DNA from: Pseudomonas iranensis
Lineage (GTDB): Bacteria > Pseudomonadota > Gammaproteobacteria > Pseudomonadales > Pseudomonadaceae
DNA length: 64,000 nt
Direction of reading: 5' to 3'
Assembly: GCF_014268585.2 (NCBI RefSeq)
Contig: NZ_CP077092.1
Location: forward strand, 5,431,501 to 5,495,500
Shown here: one piece after another, positions 8,858 through 17,180 of the stretch
Layout: every line of letters starts with the position of its first letter
How positions within the stretch are numbered: position 1 is the first letter of the stretch
Made by a program: the position numbers and the translations under genes
Notes under the pieces: model-generated
Databases searched by the model: none
Seen by the model: the letters and a program-made list of their open reading frames with translations, nothing else
Told to the model about the DNA's origin: nothing

Positions 8858-8874
8858 TGTACTACCCGGTTAGT
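8858..8874. promoter_or_regulatory. candidate TetR-type operator of the quinate genes, quiC/MFS copy
   Basis: TGTACTACCCGGTTAGT, containing ACTA-C-CCGG-T-TAGT, a near-perfect 14-base palindrome. Its reverse complement shares TAACC and TAGTACA with 4494-4510. It lies 186 bases from the quiC start and 160 bases from the MFS start and could serve both. Confidence 0.5.
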
Positions 8875-9033
8875 TTTGCGTGCGATTATCGAACACTAAG
8901 GCGATTTGGCGAATTGACGATTTTTTGTTCACTGCCCAACATCGGTTGCACATCGAGTCCGGCCACTAACCACCGGGCAAGGTGTTCGACAGAAAAGAAC
9001 ACCAAATAACAAATCCAAAAACGGGTGGAACAC

Positions 9034-10371
9034 ATGATTCCTTCACAGACTTCCCGCATGGCTCCGGCCATGAGCACTGCCACGGGTGGCATTGGCGACA
9101 AGATCCGCGGCGCCATGGCTGTCGGCAAGACCCGCTGGGGCATGCTGGCGCTGGTGTTTTTCGCCACCACCCTCAACTACATCGACCGCGCCGCCCTCGG
9201 CGTCATGCAGCCGATCCTCGCCAAGGAAATGAGCTGGACGGCGATGGACTACGCCAACATCAACTTCTGGTTTCAGGTCGGCTACGCGATCGGGTTTGTC
9301 CTGCAGGGACGCCTGATCGACCGGGTCGGCGTCAAGCGCGTGTTCTTCTGCGCCGTGCTGCTCTGGAGCCTGGCCACCGGCGCCCATGGCCTGGCGACCT
9401 CGGCAGTCGGCTTCATGGTCTGCCGCTTCATCCTCGGCCTGACGGAAGCGGCCAACTACCCGGCCTGTGTGAAGACCACGCGCCTGTGGTTCCCGGCCGG
9501 TGAACGTGCAGTCGCTACCGGCATTTTCAACGCCGGCACCAACGTCGGCGCGATGTTCACGCCGATGCTGCTGCCACTGGTCCTGCATGTGTGGGGCTGG
9601 CAAGCGGCGTTCCTGTGCATGGCGGCACTCGGCGGCATCTGGTTGTTGTTCTGGGGCTTGAAGTACTTCAATCCGGAAGATCACCCGACGGTGAAACAGT
9701 CGGAGCTCGATTACATCCAGCAGCAAGTCGAACCCGAACAGGCCCGCGTGCCATTCAGCAAGATCCTGCGCATGCGCGGCACCTGGGCCTTCGCCCTCGC
9801 CTACTCGCTGACCGCGCCGGTGTTCTGGTTCTATCTGTACTGGCTGCCGCCGTTTCTCAATCAGCAATACAACCTCGGCATCAACGTGACGCAGATGGGT
9901 ATTCCACTGATCATCATTTATGTCACGGCTGACTTCGGCAGTGTCGGCGGCGGGATTCTGTCCTCGTTCCTGATCGGTCGCGGCATGAACCCGATCAAGG
10001 CGCGGCTGCTGTCGATGTTGCTGTTTGCCTGCTGCATCATCGGCGTGGTTATGGCTGCCGGCTCGGCGAACCTGTGGGTGGCGGTGGCGGCGATCTCGCT
10101 GGCGATCGGCGCGCATCAGGCCTGGACGGCGAACATCTGGAGCCTGGTGATGGACTACACGCCCAAGCACATGATGAGCACGGTGTTCGGCTTCGGCGGC
10201 ATGTGCGCGGCGATCGGCGGGATGTTCATGACCCAGATCGTCGGCCACATCCTCACCGTCACCAACAACAACTACACGGTACTGTTCACGCTGATTCCGG
10301 CGATGTACTTCCTCGCGCTGACGTGGATGTACTTCATGGCACCGCGCAAGATTCCGACCGTTACCGAATAA
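9034..10371 (+). CDS. MFS transporter for quinate/shikimate-type aromatic acid precursors
   Basis: 445 residues with 12 hydrophobic helices, resembling the anion:cation symporter (ACS) branch of the major facilitator superfamily (hexuronate/phthalate transporters). The first helix carries the ACS-type TTLNYIDRAALGVMQPIL. The loop between helices 2 and 3 has GRLIDRVGVKRVF, and helix 4 has RFILGLTEAANYPACVKTTR. The start is the ATG with GGTGGA just upstream; an earlier GTG is three codons away. It is divergent from quiC, so it probably imports quinate or shikimate with protons. The substrate is inferred from context. No outer-membrane porin gene accompanies it here. Confidence 0.8.
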   Translation: MIPSQTSRMAPAMSTATGGIGDKIRGAMAVGKTRWGMLALVFFATTLNYIDRAALGVMQPILAKEMSWTAMDYANINFWFQVGYAIGFVLQGRLIDRVGVKRVFFCAVLLWSLATGAHGLATSAVGFMVCRFILGLTEAANYPACVKTTRLWFPAGERAVATGIFNAGTNVGAMFTPMLLPLVLHVWGWQAAFLCMAALGGIWLLFWGLKYFNPEDHPTVKQSELDYIQQQVEPEQARVPFSKILRMRGTWAFALAYSLTAPVFWFYLYWLPPFLNQQYNLGINVTQMGIPLIIIYVTADFGSVGGGILSSFLIGRGMNPIKARLLSMLLFACCIIGVVMAAGSANLWVAVAAISLAIGAHQAWTANIWSLVMDYTPKHMMSTVFGFGGMCAAIGGMFMTQIVGHILTVTNNNYTVLFTLIPAMYFLALTWMYFMAPRKIPTVTE

Positions 10372-10390
10372 CCTGCCTGCATACATCCCG

Positions 10391-10482
10391 TTGTGGGAGC
10401 GAGCCTGCTCGCGAAGGCGTCACGTCAGCCACTGAATATGGCGACTGACACAACGCTTTCGCGAGCAGGCTCGCTCCCACAA
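10391..10482. repeat. REP doublet, GTGGGAGCGAGC family
   Basis: TTGTGGGAGCGAGCCTGCTC at the left and its reverse complement at the right. It sits between the MFS gene and the converging EamA transporter gene. Confidence 0.9.
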
Positions 10483-10502
10483 GTTGTACCGGGGTCCTTT
10501 CT

Positions 10503-11381
10503 TCAGCGCCGGCTCTGCTGCCACGCTGCCGCCAATCCGCTGCAACAGATCACCGCAATACCGATCACCGTCAACCCGCTCGGGGTGTGATTGAACAGCA
10601 GCCAGCCCAACAACCCGGCAAAGACGATCTGGCAATAGCCGAACGGCGCCAGCAATGCCGGCGCGGCGTGACGGAAGGCCTGGGTCAGGAACAGATGCGC
10701 CGTCATCCCGCAACTGCCCAGCGCGAGCATCAGCGCGGCGTGAGTCCACGTCGGCACCTGCCAGAAGAACGGCACCAGCGCGCTCATCACCAGGGTATTG
10801 CACAGCCCGGCAAAGAAGTTGCTGGTGGTCGGGCTGTCCACTTCGGCGAGCTTGCGCGTCAGCAGCTGGTAGAAGCAGAAGAACAGCGCCGAGCAGAACG
10901 GCAGCAGGATCGCCGGGGTGAACAGCTCGCCGCCCGGGTGGACGATGATCAGCACGCCGATGAAGCCGCAGATCACCGCGATCCACTGCCCACGCGTCAC
11001 GCGTTCCTTGAGCAACGGCACCGATAACGCCGTCACCAATACCGGCGCGAGAAAGTTGACCGCCGTGGCTTCGGCCAGCGGGATGTACAGCAGCGCCGTG
11101 GTGAAAAACAGGCTGGTGCCGAGCAGGCACAGGGCACGGGCGAGCTGCCATAACGGTTTCTTGGTGCGCAGCACGCGCAAACCGGACTGCGGCAGGAAAA
11201 TCCCCGCCATCAACAAGGTGTGCACCACATAGCGCGCCCACACCACCATCACGATCGGATAAAAACCGGAGAGGTATTTCGACAGCGCGTCGTGACTGGA
11301 AAACAGGAACGTCGCCACGACAATCAGCAGAATCCCCTTGAAGGGCTGGTTGACACCGGAGAGCGGGGTGCTGACGGTCAT
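10503..11381 (-). CDS. EamA/DMT superfamily transporter
   Basis: 292 residues with about ten hydrophobic helices in two EamA repeats (about 10-140 and 150-290). Repeat one includes LFSSHDALSKYLSGFYPIVM with the usual WARY motif; repeat two starts near FCSALFFCFYQLLTRKLA and includes LAPFGYCQIVFAGLLGWLLF. Such proteins export or import small metabolites; the substrate cannot be told. The start is MTVSTPLSG; an upstream in-frame ATG would add about 21 residues without family similarity. It stands alone between two intergenic regions. Confidence 0.8.
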   Translation of the reverse strand: MTVSTPLSGVNQPFKGILLIVVATFLFSSHDALSKYLSGFYPIVMVVWARYVVHTLLMAGIFLPQSGLRVLRTKKPLWQLARALCLLGTSLFFTTALLYIPLAEATAVNFLAPVLVTALSVPLLKERVTRGQWIAVICGFIGVLIIVHPGGELFTPAILLPFCSALFFCFYQLLTRKLAEVDSPTTSNFFAGLCNTLVMSALVPFFWQVPTWTHAALMLALGSCGMTAHLFLTQAFRHAAPALLAPFGYCQIVFAGLLGWLLFNHTPSGLTVIGIAVICCSGLAAAWQQSRR

Positions 11382-11771
11382 TGGCAATCTCTGAAAAAAA
11401 TCCGGGCGAGCGTTCGCGCTGGCGGCAATCGTTGTGGCAATCATAGTCGGCTGAGCTTTCAGCAACCGCACAGGTTGCACTCTTCTTCGCCGGGAAACCG
11501 CCGCCAGGCAAAACCTTGAGGCAAGATTCCCGCCACTTCGGCGCCCGGCCAGTGTGCAACATCACAGACTGCCGTCGAAACAGCGGGTTCATGAATTCGA
11601 CGGAAGAAATTCCACTCGGGATTGAATTCACGGCCCGCTCGACCGTCAATACCAGGCCCGCACCATGTGGGCGCGTGTGCATGGACGGACGACCGGACTG
11701 GCGCCACACTCACACAGCGGCAACACTCATCACCAGCAGATTCATCACCGGCAATAAAAGAGGATTCCCAT
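11382..11771. other. intergenic region with no supported gene
   Basis: 390 bases between the divergent EamA and ypfJ-like genes. A small stem-loop (GCAACC-GCACA-GGTTGC) lies near 11463-11479. A minus-strand open frame ends in CNLCGC at 11459 but lacks a good start. A RBS-like AGAGGA precedes the ypfJ start. Confidence 0.5.
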
Positions 11772-12656
11772 ATGCTATGGAAAAAAGGCCGACGCAGTGA
11801 CAACGTCGTCGACGCCCGGGGTGATGATGCCGGCGGTGGCGGCGGCATGCGCTTCGGCGGCGGCAAGGGCCTGAGCCTGACGGCCATCGTGCTGATTGTC
11901 GGCATCGGCTGGCTCACCGGCCAGGACCCGATGCAGATTCTCGGCCAGTTGACCGGGCAGATGGAGCAGCCGGCGCCCACCTCGCAAACCCGCCAGGCGC
12001 CACCGGCCAATGATGAACAGGCTGAATTCGTCCGCTCGATCCTCGGCGACACCGAAGACACCTGGGGTCCGATCTTCCAGCAGGCCGGACGCCAATACAA
12101 AGACCCGACACTGGTGCTGTTCAGCAATCGGGTGAACTCCGCGTGCGGCATGGCCACTTCTGCCACCGGCCCGTTCTACTGCCCGGCCGACCAGAAGGTC
12201 TATCTGGACATGGCCTTCTTTCAGGAAATGTCGCAGCGCTTCAAAGCCGCCGGCGATTTCGCTCAGGCTTACGTGATTGCGCACGAAGTCGGCCACCATG
12301 TGCAGACGCTGCTGGGCGTCTCGGCGAAGATGCAGGCGGCGCGTCAGCAAGGCCGGCAGATGGAGGGCGACGGCGGCTTGCTGGTTCGCCAGGAATTGCA
12401 GGCCGACTGTCTCGCCGGTGTCTGGGCGTATAACGCGCAGAAACGCTTGAACTGGCTGGAACCCGGCGACATCGAAGAAGCCTTGAACGCCGCCAACGCC
12501 ATCGGCGATGATCGCTTGCAGCAACAGGGTCAGGGCCGCGTGGTGCCGGACTCGTTTACCCACGGTACGTCAGCGCAAAGGGTGCGCTGGTTCAAAACCG
12601 GATTCGCGCAAGGCCAGGTAAGCCAGTGCGACACCTTCGCGGCGAAAACCCTGTAA
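11772..12656 (+). CDS. ypfJ: YpfJ-type neutral zinc metallopeptidase
   Basis: 294 residues. A basic N-terminus and Gly-rich stretch (GDDAGGGGGMRFGGGKG) precede a single membrane helix (about 35-50, LSLTAIVLIVGIGWL). A periplasmic catalytic domain follows. The zinc motif HEVGHH (H171-E172-x-x-H175) sits in AYVIAHEVGHHVQTLLGVSAKM. Further family marks are NSACGMATSATGPFYCPADQKVYLD before it and ELQADCLAGVWA after it, where the aspartate/glutamate would be the third zinc ligand. Its substrate is unknown. The next gene starts on the base after its stop codon, so the two are cotranscribed. Confidence 0.9.
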   Translation: MLWKKGRRSDNVVDARGDDAGGGGGMRFGGGKGLSLTAIVLIVGIGWLTGQDPMQILGQLTGQMEQPAPTSQTRQAPPANDEQAEFVRSILGDTEDTWGPIFQQAGRQYKDPTLVLFSNRVNSACGMATSATGPFYCPADQKVYLDMAFFQEMSQRFKAAGDFAQAYVIAHEVGHHVQTLLGVSAKMQAARQQGRQMEGDGGLLVRQELQADCLAGVWAYNAQKRLNWLEPGDIEEALNAANAIGDDRLQQQGQGRVVPDSFTHGTSAQRVRWFKTGFAQGQVSQCDTFAAKTL

Positions 12657-13610
12657 ATGCATAAGTGGCTTGTGGCGTTACTGTTGATCGCCGGCACCGC
12701 GCAAGCGGCCGGCGTCGATGCGATCAGCCCCGGTCGCCTGCAACTCAAGGCCGGGGAAATGGCAGTGGGCATCGGCCCGGCACCGGAAAAGATCGAGCGG
12801 GTGCTGATCGTCATTCACGGTCGCCTGCGCAACGCCGAGACCTACCGCAAAAGCGCGGAAAGCGCCGCCGAACTCGCCGGGCAGACCGCGCACACGCTGG
12901 TGATCGCTCCGCAGTTTCTCAATGAAAGCGACGTCACCCTGTATTCCTTGCCGCCGACAGTGCTGCGCTGGCAGGGCAACGAGTGGATGGGCGGCGGCTT
13001 GTCCACCGGGCCGAATCCGCTGAGCTCCTACGCGGCGCTGGATGAAATCGTCGCGCGGGTCAGCGATCGCAAACAGTTTCCGGACGTGAAGCAGATCGTG
13101 ATCTTCGGCCACTCTGGCGGGGGTCAGGTGGTGCAGCGTTACGCCCTGCTGGCCAAGGATCAGCCGGCGCTCAAGGCCAACGGCATTCGCTTGCGCTATG
13201 TGGTGGCCAATCCTTCTTCTTATGCGTACTTCAACGAGCAGCGGCCAGTGGCGTTCGATCACGCGCAATGTCCTGGCTTCAATCGCTGGAAGTACGGCCT
13301 GGCGGACATGCCGGTGTATGCCGGCGGGCAAACGCCGTTGCAGGTCGAGAGCGCTTACGTCAAACGCGAGGTGATTTATCTGCTCGGCCAGCAGGATGTC
13401 GACCCGGAACATCCGGCGCTGGACAAGAGCTGCGCGGCCGAGGCGCAAGGGGCTTACCGCTTGATGCGCGGGAAGCTGTATTTCGGTTATTTGCTGCGCC
13501 GGCATCCCGAGGGGGTCAATCAACGGCTGATTGAAGTGCCGGGGGTCGGGCATGACGGGGATGGCATGCTGACTTCCGCGGAGGGGCAGAAGGCGTTGTT
13601 TGATCAGTGA
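12657..13610 (+). CDS. secreted alpha/beta-hydrolase-like protein
   Basis: 317 residues. A signal peptide (HKWLVALLLIAGTAQAAG) predicts export. VLIVIHGRLRNAETY near 49-63 looks like the oxyanion-hole strand (HG), and IVIFGHSGGGQVVQRYALLA carries a nucleophile elbow G-H-S153-G-G. The late VPGVGHDGDGM supplies a plausible catalytic histidine, and an aspartate before it (LLGQQDVDPEH) could complete the triad. The substrate is unknown. It directly abuts ypfJ (TAA then ATG with no spacer), suggesting translational coupling. Confidence 0.75.
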   Translation: MHKWLVALLLIAGTAQAAGVDAISPGRLQLKAGEMAVGIGPAPEKIERVLIVIHGRLRNAETYRKSAESAAELAGQTAHTLVIAPQFLNESDVTLYSLPPTVLRWQGNEWMGGGLSTGPNPLSSYAALDEIVARVSDRKQFPDVKQIVIFGHSGGGQVVQRYALLAKDQPALKANGIRLRYVVANPSSYAYFNEQRPVAFDHAQCPGFNRWKYGLADMPVYAGGQTPLQVESAYVKREVIYLLGQQDVDPEHPALDKSCAAEAQGAYRLMRGKLYFGYLLRRHPEGVNQRLIEVPGVGHDGDGMLTSAEGQKALFDQ

Positions 13611-13633
13611 GTTTTCTGATGAATCCGCCGGCC

Positions 13634-13721
13634 CCTTCGCGAGCAGGCTCGCTCCCACATTTGGAATAAATGCCACAGTTGGAATGCATTCCCCTGTGGG
13701 AGCGAGCCTGCTCGCGAAGGC
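13634..13721. repeat. REP doublet, GTGGGAGCGAGC family, inverted layout
   Basis: The left arm is CTTCGCGAGCAGGCTCGCTC and the right arm is its complement, so the arms face the opposite way from the 5887 copy. The GTGGGA ends point inward with about 34 bases between. It lies between convergent genes. Confidence 0.85.
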
Positions 13722-13743
13722 GTCCGGTCAGACAACAACCATC

Positions 13744-14337
13744 TCAGCCCTGCAGCATCCGCCGCAACTCAACACAATCCTTCGCATGCCAATCCGTCAA
13801 CTCCGGCCACGGGTTATCCGGCAGATTCACCAACACCGTCCGCGCCCCCGCTGCTCGGCCGCAATCCAGATCAAAGCGGTAATCACCAACCATCACCATG
13901 TCACTGGCCGGCACTTGCCAGGCTTCGGCCAGTTTCAGCAAACCGCCGGGATGCGGCTTCGGCGGTGCTTCGTCGCGACCCAGCACATCCTCGACCGCAA
14001 AGCAGTCGGCCAGGCCGATCGCCTCCAGCGTGACATGTGCCAGCTCACGCGCATTGCGCGTGAGAATGCCGAGGCGATAACCGCGCGCATGCAGGTCGCG
14101 CACCAGCTCAACCGCGCCGGTGGCCGGGGTCGAGCCCAGCGCCAGATCGCGTTCGTGCTCGAGCAACCAGGCATGCTTGGCCGCCGCTTCATCCGCTGGC
14201 AATGCAGCGAGATGGGTGAGGATGTCGTCCTCGGGCGGAATCGCCAGCGCCACACGAATCGCCGCGAAATCATGCACGGCGACAGTCAGCGTGCCGTCCA
14301 TATCGAACACCCAATGACGAACCTCGGTCAGGCTCAT
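13744..14337 (-). CDS. HAD superfamily phosphatase
   Basis: 197 residues. Motif I is HWVFDMDGTLT with the nucleophilic aspartate and its DxD partner; motif II is GILTRNARE; motif III/IV are PPKPHPGGLLKLAE and MVMVGDYRFDLDCGRAAG. The cap is small and helical (DFAAIRVALAIPPEDDILTH), as in the phosphoglycolate-phosphatase/GS1-like branch. It probably dephosphorylates a small sugar or nucleotide metabolite in the cytosol. The start overlaps the tesB stop by four bases (ATGA), so it is coupled to tesB. Its exact substrate is not visible. Confidence 0.85.
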   Translation of the reverse strand: MSLTEVRHWVFDMDGTLTVAVHDFAAIRVALAIPPEDDILTHLAALPADEAAAKHAWLLEHERDLALGSTPATGAVELVRDLHARGYRLGILTRNARELAHVTLEAIGLADCFAVEDVLGRDEAPPKPHPGGLLKLAEAWQVPASDMVMVGDYRFDLDCGRAAGARTVLVNLPDNPWPELTDWHAKDCVELRRMLQG

Positions 14338-15203
14338 GCCCAGTCCTTGCGATGGCGGATCAGGCCTTCCTGAGTCACCGAAGCGACCAGTTGCCCGGCG
14401 CGGTTGAACACGCTGCCACGGGAAAAACCACGGGAGTTGCCGGCCCACGGACTGTCCATCGCGTAGAGCAACCAGTCATCGGCGCGCAGGTCGTTGTGGA
14501 ACCACAGCGCGTGATCGAGGCTGGCGACCTGCATGTCTTTCTGCCAGACCGACTTGCCGTGGGGCAGCATCGACGTGGTCAGCAGGCCGAAATCCGAGGC
14601 GTACGCCAGCAGGTATTTGTGCAGCGCAGGAATGTCGGCCAGGGCACCGTCGGCGCGGAACCACACATATTTGATCGGATCGGCCGGTTGCGGGTTGTAC
14701 GGATCCTTTTCGGTGACCGGGCGTACTTCGATCGGTTTCGGGCACAGCAGTTTTTCACGCATGTGCTCGGGAATCAGGTGCGCACGCTGCTGGATCAGTT
14801 CCAGCTCCGAGGGCAGGTTTTCCGGGCCGACCACCGCCGGCATCTGGCCCTGATGCTCGAAGCCTTTTTCGTCGTACTGGAACGAAGCGCTGCACGTGAA
14901 GATCGGGTGGCCCTTCTGGATCGCCGTGACACGGCGGGTGCTGAAACTGCCGCCATCACGCACGCGATCAACCGAATAGACCACCGGCAACTTGGCATCG
15001 CCCGGGCGCAGGAAATAACCGTGCAGCGAGTGCACATGGCGCGCCTCTTCCACCGTCTGACTGGCCGCCGACAGCGACTGGCCGAGCACCTGACCGCCGA
15101 ACAACTGGCGGAACCCCAGATCCTGACTACGACCACGGAACAGGTTTTCTTCGATCGGTTCCAGGGTCAGCAGATCGACCAGATCTTCCAGCACTTGGCT
15201 CAT
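14334..15203 (-). CDS. tesB: acyl-CoA thioesterase II
   Basis: 289 residues, the typical TesB length, made of two hotdog folds. The first has FRQLFGGQVLGQSLSAA and HSLHGYFLRPGDAKLPVVYSV; the second has YVWFRADGALADIPALHKYLLAYASDFGLL and ASLDHALWFHNDLRADDWLLYAM. The catalytic Asp/Thr/Gln set of the family lies in the second half, with the DHALWFH aspartate a likely member. It hydrolyses a broad range of acyl-CoAs in the cytosol. It is the upstream gene of a two-gene unit with the HAD phosphatase. Confidence 0.93.
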   Translation of the reverse strand: MSQVLEDLVDLLTLEPIEENLFRGRSQDLGFRQLFGGQVLGQSLSAASQTVEEARHVHSLHGYFLRPGDAKLPVVYSVDRVRDGGSFSTRRVTAIQKGHPIFTCSASFQYDEKGFEHQGQMPAVVGPENLPSELELIQQRAHLIPEHMREKLLCPKPIEVRPVTEKDPYNPQPADPIKYVWFRADGALADIPALHKYLLAYASDFGLLTTSMLPHGKSVWQKDMQVASLDHALWFHNDLRADDWLLYAMDSPWAGNSRGFSRGSVFNRAGQLVASVTQEGLIRHRKDWA

Positions 15204-15314
15204 TCAGACTCTCCTCACACAAAGCAATGGCCGCGCAGTCTTGGCTGCGGCGGACGATTCAGGTTCTGGCACGGGCCAAATACGATGGCGGCCATTGTAA
15301 ACGTCCGTGTCGGC

Positions 15315-15884
15315 TTATTCATGCAAGGTTTGCAGCCATTGTTCGCGGCTGATGCGATACAGAACATGACGGCGCAACGGGTGATCGAGCGCAAGCCTGG
15401 GGTGATCGAAATCATCCTGCGGATCGTGATGCATGCCGATCGCCTGCATGACCTTCTCCGACTGCGCATTTTGCCCGGCGGTAAACGAGACGATTTCCTC
15501 CAGTTTCAACTGGTCGAAACCCGCACGCAGTGCGGTCCACGCCGCTTCGCTGGCGTAACCCAGGCCCCAGTGTTCCTTGGCCAGCCGCCAGCCGATCTCC
15601 ACCGCCGGGGTAAACGGCGCATCGAAGCCGACCACGCCCAACCCGGTGAAACCGATGAACTCGCCCGTGTCCTTGCGCTCCAGCGCCCACAGGCCAAAGC
15701 CATGCTCGGCAAAATGCCCGCGCACGCGGCCGATCAATGCGGCGCTTTCGAGCCGGGTCAACGGCGCCGGAAAGTAGCGCATCACCTGCGGATCGGCGCA
15801 CATCGCGGCGAATGCCGGCAAATCCTCGTCCTGCCATTGACGCATCAACAAGCGCGCGCTTTGCAGCTCCAGTATCGGCTCCAT
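15315..15884 (-). CDS. GNAT family N-acetyltransferase (RimJ/RimL type)
   Basis: 189 residues from MEPILELQSARLLMRQW, preceded by a strong GGAGGGG ribosome site; an upstream ATG six codons earlier overlaps that site and is less likely. The acetyl-CoA region is EIGWRLAKEHWGLGYASEAA, matching the Acetyltransf_3 pattern with its Q/R-x-x-G-x-G/A loop in a LGYA variant. GFTGLGV is the beta-bulge strand. The acceptor is probably an amine on a peptide or small molecule, but cannot be named. It is divergent from the HDAC-like gene. Confidence 0.85.
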   Translation of the reverse strand: MEPILELQSARLLMRQWQDEDLPAFAAMCADPQVMRYFPAPLTRLESAALIGRVRGHFAEHGFGLWALERKDTGEFIGFTGLGVVGFDAPFTPAVEIGWRLAKEHWGLGYASEAAWTALRAGFDQLKLEEIVSFTAGQNAQSEKVMQAIGMHHDPQDDFDHPRLALDHPLRRHVLYRISREQWLQTLHE

Positions 15885-15966
15885 CGTCCCCTCCATTTCC
15901 ATGCCGTTGAGTCTACATCGCTGTTAGGATCGTTCATTCTTTCCCTGGTTCTGCGCGAAACAAGCC

Positions 15967-16887
15967 ATGCCCTTGCCGTTGATCTATCACGAAGACTACA
16001 GCCCCGAGTTTCCTGCGGATCACCGCTTCCCCATGGACAAGTTTCGGCTGCTGCGCGATCACCTGGTCGACAGCGGCCTGACCCGCGACGCCGACCTGCT
16101 GCGCCCGCAGATCTGCCCCAACGACATCCTCGCCCTCGCCCATGACCGCAGCTATATCGAACGCTACATGAGCGGCGAGTTGTCCCGCGAAGACCAACGG
16201 CGCCTCGGCCTGCCGTGGAACGAAGCGCTGGCGCGACGCACGGTGCGCGCGGTGGGCGGCTCGATCCTGGCGGCGGAGCAAGCCCTTGAGCATGGCCTGG
16301 CCTGTCATCTGGCCGGCGGCACCCATCACGCTCACTACGATTACCCCGCCGGCTTCTGCATCTTCAATGACCTGGCAATCATCAGCCAGTACCTGTTGCA
16401 GAGCGGTCGGGTCAATCGCGTGCTGATCTTCGATTGCGACGTGCATCAGGGCGACGGCACCGCGCGGATTCTGCATGACACGCCGGAGGCGATTACCGTT
16501 TCCCTGCACTGCGAGAAGAATTTTCCCGCGCGCAAAGCCGAAAGTGACTGGGACATTCCACTGCCCAAAGGCATGGGCGATGCCGACTATCTGCAGGTCG
16601 TCGATGACACGCTCAATTACCTGCTGCCGCTGTATCAACCGGATCTGGTGCTCTACGACGCTGGCGTCGATGTGCACAAGGACGATGCCCTCGGTTATCT
16701 GCAACTGACCGACGCCGGGGTGGCCGAGCGCGATGAGCGGGTCATGCGCCATTGCCTGGGCCGCGACATCCCGGTGGTCGGGGTGATCGGCGGCGGCTAC
16801 AGCAAGGACCGCCACGCCCTCGCCCGCCGCCACGGCATCCTCCATCACAGCGCGCAACGAGTGTGGGATTCACACGGCTGTCATTGA
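15967..16887 (+). CDS. histone deacetylase family protein
   Basis: 306 residues of the arginase/deacetylase fold. The catalytic His-His pair is H120-H121 in LAGGTHHAHYDYPAGFCIFND. The zinc ligands are D158 and H160 in IFDCDVHQGDGTA, plus D235 in LYDAGVDVHKDD; GGGYSKD near the end is also conserved. Bacterial members remove acyl groups from lysines or from small amides such as acetylpolyamines, so the substrate is left open. The gene stands alone, reading away from the GNAT gene. An acetyltransferase beside a deacetylase is suggestive, but no shared substrate can be shown. Confidence 0.88.
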   Translation: MPLPLIYHEDYSPEFPADHRFPMDKFRLLRDHLVDSGLTRDADLLRPQICPNDILALAHDRSYIERYMSGELSREDQRRLGLPWNEALARRTVRAVGGSILAAEQALEHGLACHLAGGTHHAHYDYPAGFCIFNDLAIISQYLLQSGRVNRVLIFDCDVHQGDGTARILHDTPEAITVSLHCEKNFPARKAESDWDIPLPKGMGDADYLQVVDDTLNYLLPLYQPDLVLYDAGVDVHKDDALGYLQLTDAGVAERDERVMRHCLGRDIPVVGVIGGGYSKDRHALARRHGILHHSAQRVWDSHGCH

Positions 16888-17023
16888 AACGTGCGGCGTT
16901 ACCCACAATCGCTGTGGAACTGCCTGTGGATAACCTGAGCGAAAGGGACTGCAGGCCATGCTGCCCAAGGCGCCCAGCGCACTGTTTATTTTTTAACCAG
17001 CCTCGAAATACACCGCAGCCCCG

Positions 17024-17110
17024 GTGGGAGCGAGCCTGCTCGCGAAAGCTTTAGCACCCACAACATCTAATTGACTGACAGACCGCGTTCGCGAGCAGGC
17101 TCGCTCCCAC
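17024..17110. repeat. REP doublet, GTGGGAGCGAGC family
   Basis: GTGGGAGCGAGCCTGCTCGC at the left and the reverse complement ending GCTCCCAC at the right, between the HDAC-like gene and the flavoprotein gene. Confidence 0.88.
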
Positions 17111-17180
17111 ATGGTGTCTCCCACAGGGTTCAGCGCTGTTAGAATGCGCGCCTTGTCCCGCCATACCGCAGCGCACGCCC

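Larger units (their letters stand above)
8673..9033. other. divergent control region between quiC and the MFS gene
   Basis: 361 bases. The quiC-proximal part is filled by a REP doublet (8709-8793). The rest is AT-rich and carries the candidate operator at 8858-8874 and a lone ACTAACC half-site at 8965-8971. Promoters for both directions are expected here. No reading frame of note was seen. Confidence 0.6.

Noticed and set aside
11459..11640. Minus-strand frame ending CNLCGC upstream of ypfJ
   Set aside because: No ATG or GTG start with a ribosome site, and third positions are not G/C-rich as in neighbouring genes.
14352..16145. Nearly 600-codon plus-strand frame across HAD, tesB and GNAT genes
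   Set aside because: It is antisense to three well-supported genes and joins them only by chance; its composition (Arg/Gln/His) is typical of reverse frames.
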